9,873 nucleotides of DNA from an uncultured Eubacteriales bacterium (lineage in GTDB: Bacteria; Bacillota; Clostridia; Christensenellales; CAG-138): assembly GCA_900543475.1 (NCBI GenBank), contig UQRU01000080.1, positions 1 to 9,873 on the forward strand. The letters run 5' to 3'. Made by a program: the position numbers and the translations under genes. The notes under the pieces are model-generated. The model searched no databases. It saw nothing but the letters and a program-made list of their open reading frames with translations, and was not told the origin of the DNA. Shown one piece after another: positions 7,289-9,873 of the stretch (position 1 is its first letter; each line of letters starts with the position of its first letter).

Positions 7289-8503
7289 TTACGGGGTATA
7301 GAACAGGGCCAGGAACACCCCCGCCGCAATGGCGGAGCCGATGACGCCGGCCACATTGGGGCCCATGGCGTGCATCAAAAGGAAGTTGCCGGGTTTTTCC
7401 TTCTGGCCCACCACCTGGGATACCCGGGCGGCCATGGGCACGGCGGAAACGCCGGCGGAGCCGATGAGGGGATTGATCTTATCCTTGGAGAACAGGTTCA
7501 TCAGCTTGGCCAGCAAAACGCCGCCGGCGGTACCGCCGCTAAAGGCGATGACGCCCAAGAGCAGGATGGACAGGGTCTCAATATTGAGGAAGGCTTCCGC
7601 AGTAGCGGTAGCGCCCACGCTGATGCCCAAGAAGATGGTAACGATGTTGATCAGCTCGTTCTGGGCGGTTTTGCTGAGGCGGTCCACCACGCCGCACTCC
7701 CGGAACAGGTTGCCCAGCATCAGCAGGCCGATCAAGGGGGCCGCAGAGGGCAGGAGCAGGGAGACGAAAATGGTCACCACGATGGGGAACACGATCTTTT
7801 CCGCCTGGGAGACGGGGCGCAGCTGCTTCATGACGATGCGGCGTTCCTCTTTGGTGGTGAGGGCCCGCATGATGGGGGGCTGGATCACAGGCACCAGGGC
7901 CATGTAGCTATAGGCGGCCACGGCGATGGGTCCCAACAGGTGGGGCGCCAAGCGCAGGGTCACATAGATGGCTGTAGGCCCGTCCGCGCCGCCGATGATG
8001 CCGATAGAAGAGGCTTCGTTTACGCCGAAATTGATATAGTCCGGGAACCACTGGCCCAGATAGATAGCGCCGATAAAGGTGATGAAAATACCCAGTTGGG
8101 CGGCGGCGCCCATGAGGAGGCTTTTGGGGTTGGCGATCAAGGGGCCGAAGTCCGTCATCGCGCCCACGCCCATGAAGATCAAGGAGGGATAGATGCCCAG
8201 CTTCACGCCCAGGTACAGGTAATCGATCAATCCGGCGCCATGGCCCAGGGCCGCCCAATCGATAACGGTCTGGCCGTCCACCACCTTAAGGAAGTAGTCC
8301 GTATGGAACATTTCCGCGCCGGGCAGGTTGGTCAAAAGCATGCCGAAGCCGATGGGGATCAGCAGCAAGGGTTCAAACCCTTTAACAATAGCCAAGTAGA
8401 GCAGCAGACAGGCAATGAGCATCATAATGATGCAGGGCCATTGCTCCAGCAGCAAATAAAAGCCCGTGCTTTGAATGAAATTTTGAATGGCTTCCCCTGT
8501 CAT
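7289..8503 (-). CDS. oadB: Sodium-pumping decarboxylase beta subunit (OadB/GcdB/MmdB family)
   Basis: This membrane subunit couples decarboxylation of a carboxybiotin carrier to Na+ export. The 404 aa are within the family's range, with about ten hydrophobic segments. Family motifs are [11 protein letters not shown] (112-122), GGADGPTAI (171-179), [13 protein letters not shown] (264-276), FSGGTAGG (321-328) and [11 protein letters not shown] (353-363). The Asp of GGADGPT (174) corresponds to the residue proposed for Na+ binding in Klebsiella OadB. The decarboxylated acid (oxaloacetate, methylmalonyl-CoA or glutaconyl-CoA) is set by the alpha subunit, which is not in this window. The ATG at 8503 lies 3 bp after the small upstream gene, with AAGGGGGC just ahead, so the two are co-translated. 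A strong terminator follows directly, so no further partner is downstream. Confidence 0.95.
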   Translation of the reverse strand: MTGEAIQNFIQSTGFYLLLEQWPCIIMMLIACLLLYLAIVKGFEPLLLIPIGFGMLLTNLPGAEMFHTDYFLKVVDGQTVIDWAALGHGAGLIDYLYLGVKLGIYPSLIFMGVGAMTDFGPLIANPKSLLMGAAAQLGIFITFIGAIYLGQWFPDYINFGVNEASSIGIIGGADGPTAIYVTLRLAPHLLGPIAVAAYSYMALVPVIQPPIMRALTTKEERRIVMKQLRPVSQAEKIVFPIVVTIFVSLLLPSAAPLIGLLMLGNLFRECGVVDRLSKTAQNELINIVTIFLGISVGATATAEAFLNIETLSILLLGVIAFSGGTAGGVLLAKLMNLFSKDKINPLIGSAGVSAVPMAARVSQVVGQKEKPGNFLLMHAMGPNVAGVIGSAIAAGVFLALFYTP

Positions 8504-8506
8504 GGA

Positions 8507-8638
8507 TTACGCCCCCTTTCCCTTGCCAAGGCAGCACAGCTTGCTCATCAATCCTGTAAGCAGGATCAAGGCGATGAGCCCGATGAATACCGTGGCCATA
8601 CCGATGGTCATCACGAACCAGGGTGAAATGTTGGACAT
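8507..8638 (-). CDS. oadG: Very small OadG-like membrane subunit
   Basis: A 43-aa protein begins MSNISPWFVM and ends SKLCCLGKGKGA. One membrane helix spans about residues 8-30, followed by a short basic tail with a Cys pair (35-36). The ATG at 8638 has GGAG about 10 nt upstream, and the stop lies 3 bp before oadB. A one-helix protein directly before the beta subunit is the usual position and shape of OadG, which assembles alpha with beta. It is much shorter than the enterobacterial gamma subunit (about 80 aa) and lacks its soluble C-terminal part. The call rests on topology and position rather than strong motifs. Reading frame, ribosome site and coupling make it a real gene; OadG is the best but not the only name. 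Confidence 0.75.
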   Translation of the reverse strand: MSNISPWFVMTIGMATVFIGLIALILLTGLMSKLCCLGKGKGA

Positions 8639-8669
8639 GTGCTCGATTCTCCAATCCTCGTTATTTCAG

Positions 8670-8691
8670 TTGCCCGCCGGAAGGGCGGCAA
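8670..8691. other. Hairpin in the gap between the regulator and oadG
   Basis: The arms TTGCC(C)GCC and GGCGGCAA pair over 8 bp with one bulged C and a GGAAG loop. It lies in the 79-bp space between the regulator stop and the oadG start. It is followed on the minus strand by CTGAAATAAC, not a T-run, so it is not a convincing terminator. It could be an mRNA-processing or partial attenuation site. I see no good promoter here, so oadGB may be read through from the regulator gene. Confidence 0.35.
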
Positions 8692-8717
8692 GCGCCGGGC
8701 TTCCAGAACGGCAAAGA

Positions 8718-9425
8718 TCAGTCTTCCGTATAATCCACCATCCGGTAGCCGATGCCGGTCTCGGTGATGATGTAGCGGGGCTCGGCGGGATTTTTCTCCA
8801 GCTTGCGCCGGATGTTGGCCATGTTTACCCGCAGGATCTGGTTATCCACCGTGGGGCGGCTGCCCCATACGTTGCGGATGATATAATCATAGGTAAGCAC
8901 CTTCCCCAAATATTGGGCGATCAGGGTGACGATCTTGTATTCGATGTGGGTCAGGTGCACCTCGTTGCCGTCCACCAGCACCCGCCGGGTATCGTAATTG
9001 ATGCAAAGGCCGCCGTTTTCCAGCTTGCCGCTGGCCGCGCCCCGGCCCCCGGCGCCTTCCGCCCGGCGCAGGGCGGTACGGATGCGGGCCAATAGTTCCG
9101 CCGTACCAAAGGGCTTGGTCACATAATCGTCCGCGCCAGCATCCAGGGCGTCCACCTTTTCCTGCTCCCGGCTGCGGGCGGATACCACGATAATAGGCGT
9201 CTTGGTCCACTGGCGGACGCTGCGGATGATCTCCAGCCCGTCCATATCCGGCAAGCCTAGATCCAGCAAGATCACATCCGGGCAGTGGGAAGAGATCAGC
9301 GCCAAGGCCTCCCGCCCGGTTTGGGCGTGAAGTACCCGGTACTGGTTGGCGCAAAGGACGGTGTTCATAAAATTGACGATGGCTTTATCGTCTTCAATCA
9401 GGAGGATAAATGGCGTGTTGTTCAT
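8718..9425 (-). CDS. OmpR/KdpE-family response regulator
   Basis: This 235-aa two-component regulator has a receiver domain (about 5-120) and an OmpR-type winged helix DNA-binding domain (about 133-232). Receiver residues are E11-D12, phospho-acceptor D55 in LLDLGLPDMDG, S82 in VVSAR and K104 in TKPFG. The GLPDMDGLEIIR, DALDAGADDY and TKPFGTAELLARIR segments resemble KdpE most closely. In the DNA-binding half, LTHIEYKIV, VWGSRPTVDNQILRVNMANIRRKL and ETGIGYRM fit KdpE-like wHTH domains. No KdpD kinase or kdpFABC genes are in the window, so a role in potassium control is only suggested by homology. The ATG at 9425 has AAAGGGG 7 nt upstream. It is co-directional with oadGB and may be co-transcribed with it. 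Confidence 0.92.
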   Translation of the reverse strand: MNNTPFILLIEDDKAIVNFMNTVLCANQYRVLHAQTGREALALISSHCPDVILLDLGLPDMDGLEIIRSVRQWTKTPIIVVSARSREQEKVDALDAGADDYVTKPFGTAELLARIRTALRRAEGAGGRGAASGKLENGGLCINYDTRRVLVDGNEVHLTHIEYKIVTLIAQYLGKVLTYDYIIRNVWGSRPTVDNQILRVNMANIRRKLEKNPAEPRYIITETGIGYRMVDYTED

Positions 9426-9461
9426 AGCTTGTCCCCTTTCTGGAATTCCCGATCCTCCCTC

Positions 9462-9491
9462 ATTATAATGATTACATTATATACACCGCAA
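9462..9491 (-). promoter_or_regulatory. Promoter of the response regulator with overlapping dyad
   Basis: On the minus strand TTGCGG (plus-strand 9486-9491) and TATAAT (9462-9467) are 18 bp apart. A second TATAAT lies at 9476-9481. The two -10-like boxes are arms of an inverted repeat, TATAATG-ATTA-CATTATA (9464-9481), that would cover the promoter core and could be an operator, possibly for the regulator itself. A start near 9455 would leave a leader of about 30 nt. Confidence 0.6.
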
Positions 9492-9511
9492 CCGCCAAGA
9501 AGATGTTAAAC

Positions 9512-9540
9512 TAGCGGCTTCTTTTGTTAAAATACCGCTA
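9512..9540. promoter_or_regulatory. Inverted repeat TAGCGG-N17-CCGCTA upstream of the regulator promoter
   Basis: Perfect 6-bp arms (9512-9517 and 9535-9540) flank 17 bases containing a second dyad, TTTT-GTT-AAAA. It lies about 20 bp upstream of the -35 box, a place where a wHTH regulator or another factor could bind. As an RNA hairpin on the plus strand it is followed by AAGATTTTT, so a weak rightward terminator is the alternative. I see no gene in 9541-9756 on either strand. Confidence 0.4.
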
Positions 9541-9756
9541 AGATTTTTCTGCACGACATAATCACAGCTTATAGATTTGCGCCTTGTTCCCGAGAAAATC
9601 AGGGTGCTGCTCCTTTTGCCATAAGAAAACAGCTTGGCAAAACTGTAACAATCCGCTAAGCCCTGGCCCTACATCCGCCATTCCAAGGCCTGCAGAACGC
9701 CCTGGCTTCCCTCCCTGCCTTCCCCGCCGGGGCGGCGGTGCAAAATCCCAGCGCCC

Positions 9757-9873
9757 GGGGGGGCGGCGGCGGGGCGCGAAGCGCCCTGAAAGAGCGCACC
9801 CGGGGCCTAGGGCCCCGGGTGCGCTCTTTTGTTTGGCAGGCCAGGCCGCCTGGGGCGGCCTGGCCGCCAAACG
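9757..9873. repeat. Composite four-way-junction palindromic element, copy 2 (inverted, cut by window end)
   Basis: The order here is closing-stem strand (9757-9770, identical to 6004-6017), hairpin C (9771-9787, loop GAA), G linker, hairpin B (9789-9829, perfect 19-bp stem with a TAG loop), T linker, and hairpin A (9831-9872, arms GTTTGGC/GCCAAAC, bulged A at 9838, perfect 12-bp inner stem with a TGG loop). This is copy 1 reversed. Hairpin B and the inner stem of A have sequences different from copy 1 but pair fully. The last base, 9873 G, is the first base expected of the returning closing stem. Hairpin B is followed by TTTTGTTTGG on the plus strand, so a terminator here would act rightward. 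Confidence 0.85.

Noticed and set aside
7370..8626. Long plus-strand open frame of more than 400 codons antisense to oadGB
   Set aside because: It is rich in His, Gln, Gly and Asp from antisense reading of a GC-rich gene, has no family motif, and is fully opposed by the well-conserved OadB.
9480..9620. Short minus-strand frame of about 42 codons after an AAAGGAG-like site upstream of the regulator promoter
   Set aside because: It would need a CTG start, overlaps the promoter dyads, and has no recognisable features.
9562..9870. Minus-strand open frame of 102 codons at the window end
   Set aside because: More than half is translation of palindromic element copy 2. The same Arg/Pro-rich peptide arises from copy 1, and the remainder has no recognisable motif or suitable start.

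Overview
This is a GC-rich stretch (roughly 60% by eye) of a bacterial chromosome, most likely an anaerobic member of the Bacillota, class Clostridia. The main reason is the co-directional order DUF2232 membrane protein (yybS) - gdpP - rplI - replicative helicase dnaB, the core block known from Bacillus (yybS-gdpP-rplI-dnaC) and many Clostridia. A YhaM-type HD exoribonuclease and a sodium-pumping decarboxylase beta subunit agree with an anaerobic Firmicute. An Oscillospiraceae-like gut organism would fit, but the genus is a guess. All nine supported genes are on the minus strand, so transcription runs from high to low coordinates.

In transcription order: (1) 9426-9873 holds no supported gene. 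It carries the start of a large palindromic element, cut by the window edge, and the promoter region of a KdpE-like response regulator (8718-9425). (2) A very small OadG-like membrane protein (8507-8638, 43 aa) and the OadB-type Na+-pump subunit (7289-8503) follow and end at a strong terminator (7245-7276). (3) yhaM (6176-7144) has its own extended -10 promoter and runs into the palindromic element at 6004-6135, whose central hairpin looks like its terminator. (4) A promoter at 5910-5938 starts the operon yybS (TTG start), gdpP, rplI, dnaB and a HAD phosphatase (221-952). (5) Downstream of the operon, 1-220 holds a 4 x 25 bp tandem array of small hairpins.

The genes suggest three functional units: c-di-AMP turnover, ribosome assembly and replication in the core operon; RNA decay by YhaM; and a membrane Na+ pump beside an OmpR/KdpE-family regulator with no sensor kinase in view.

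The most unusual signal is a pair of inverted copies of one composite element (6004-6135, and 9757 to the window end). Each is a cloverleaf-like four-way junction: a 14-bp G/C closing stem (both strands visible only in the first copy) enclosing three abutting hairpins. The closing stem, the small hairpin and the outer arms of another hairpin are conserved. The inner stems differ in sequence between copies but still pair perfectly, which points to selection on, or propagation of, the fold. The second copy is truncated and predicts the bases immediately beyond the window.
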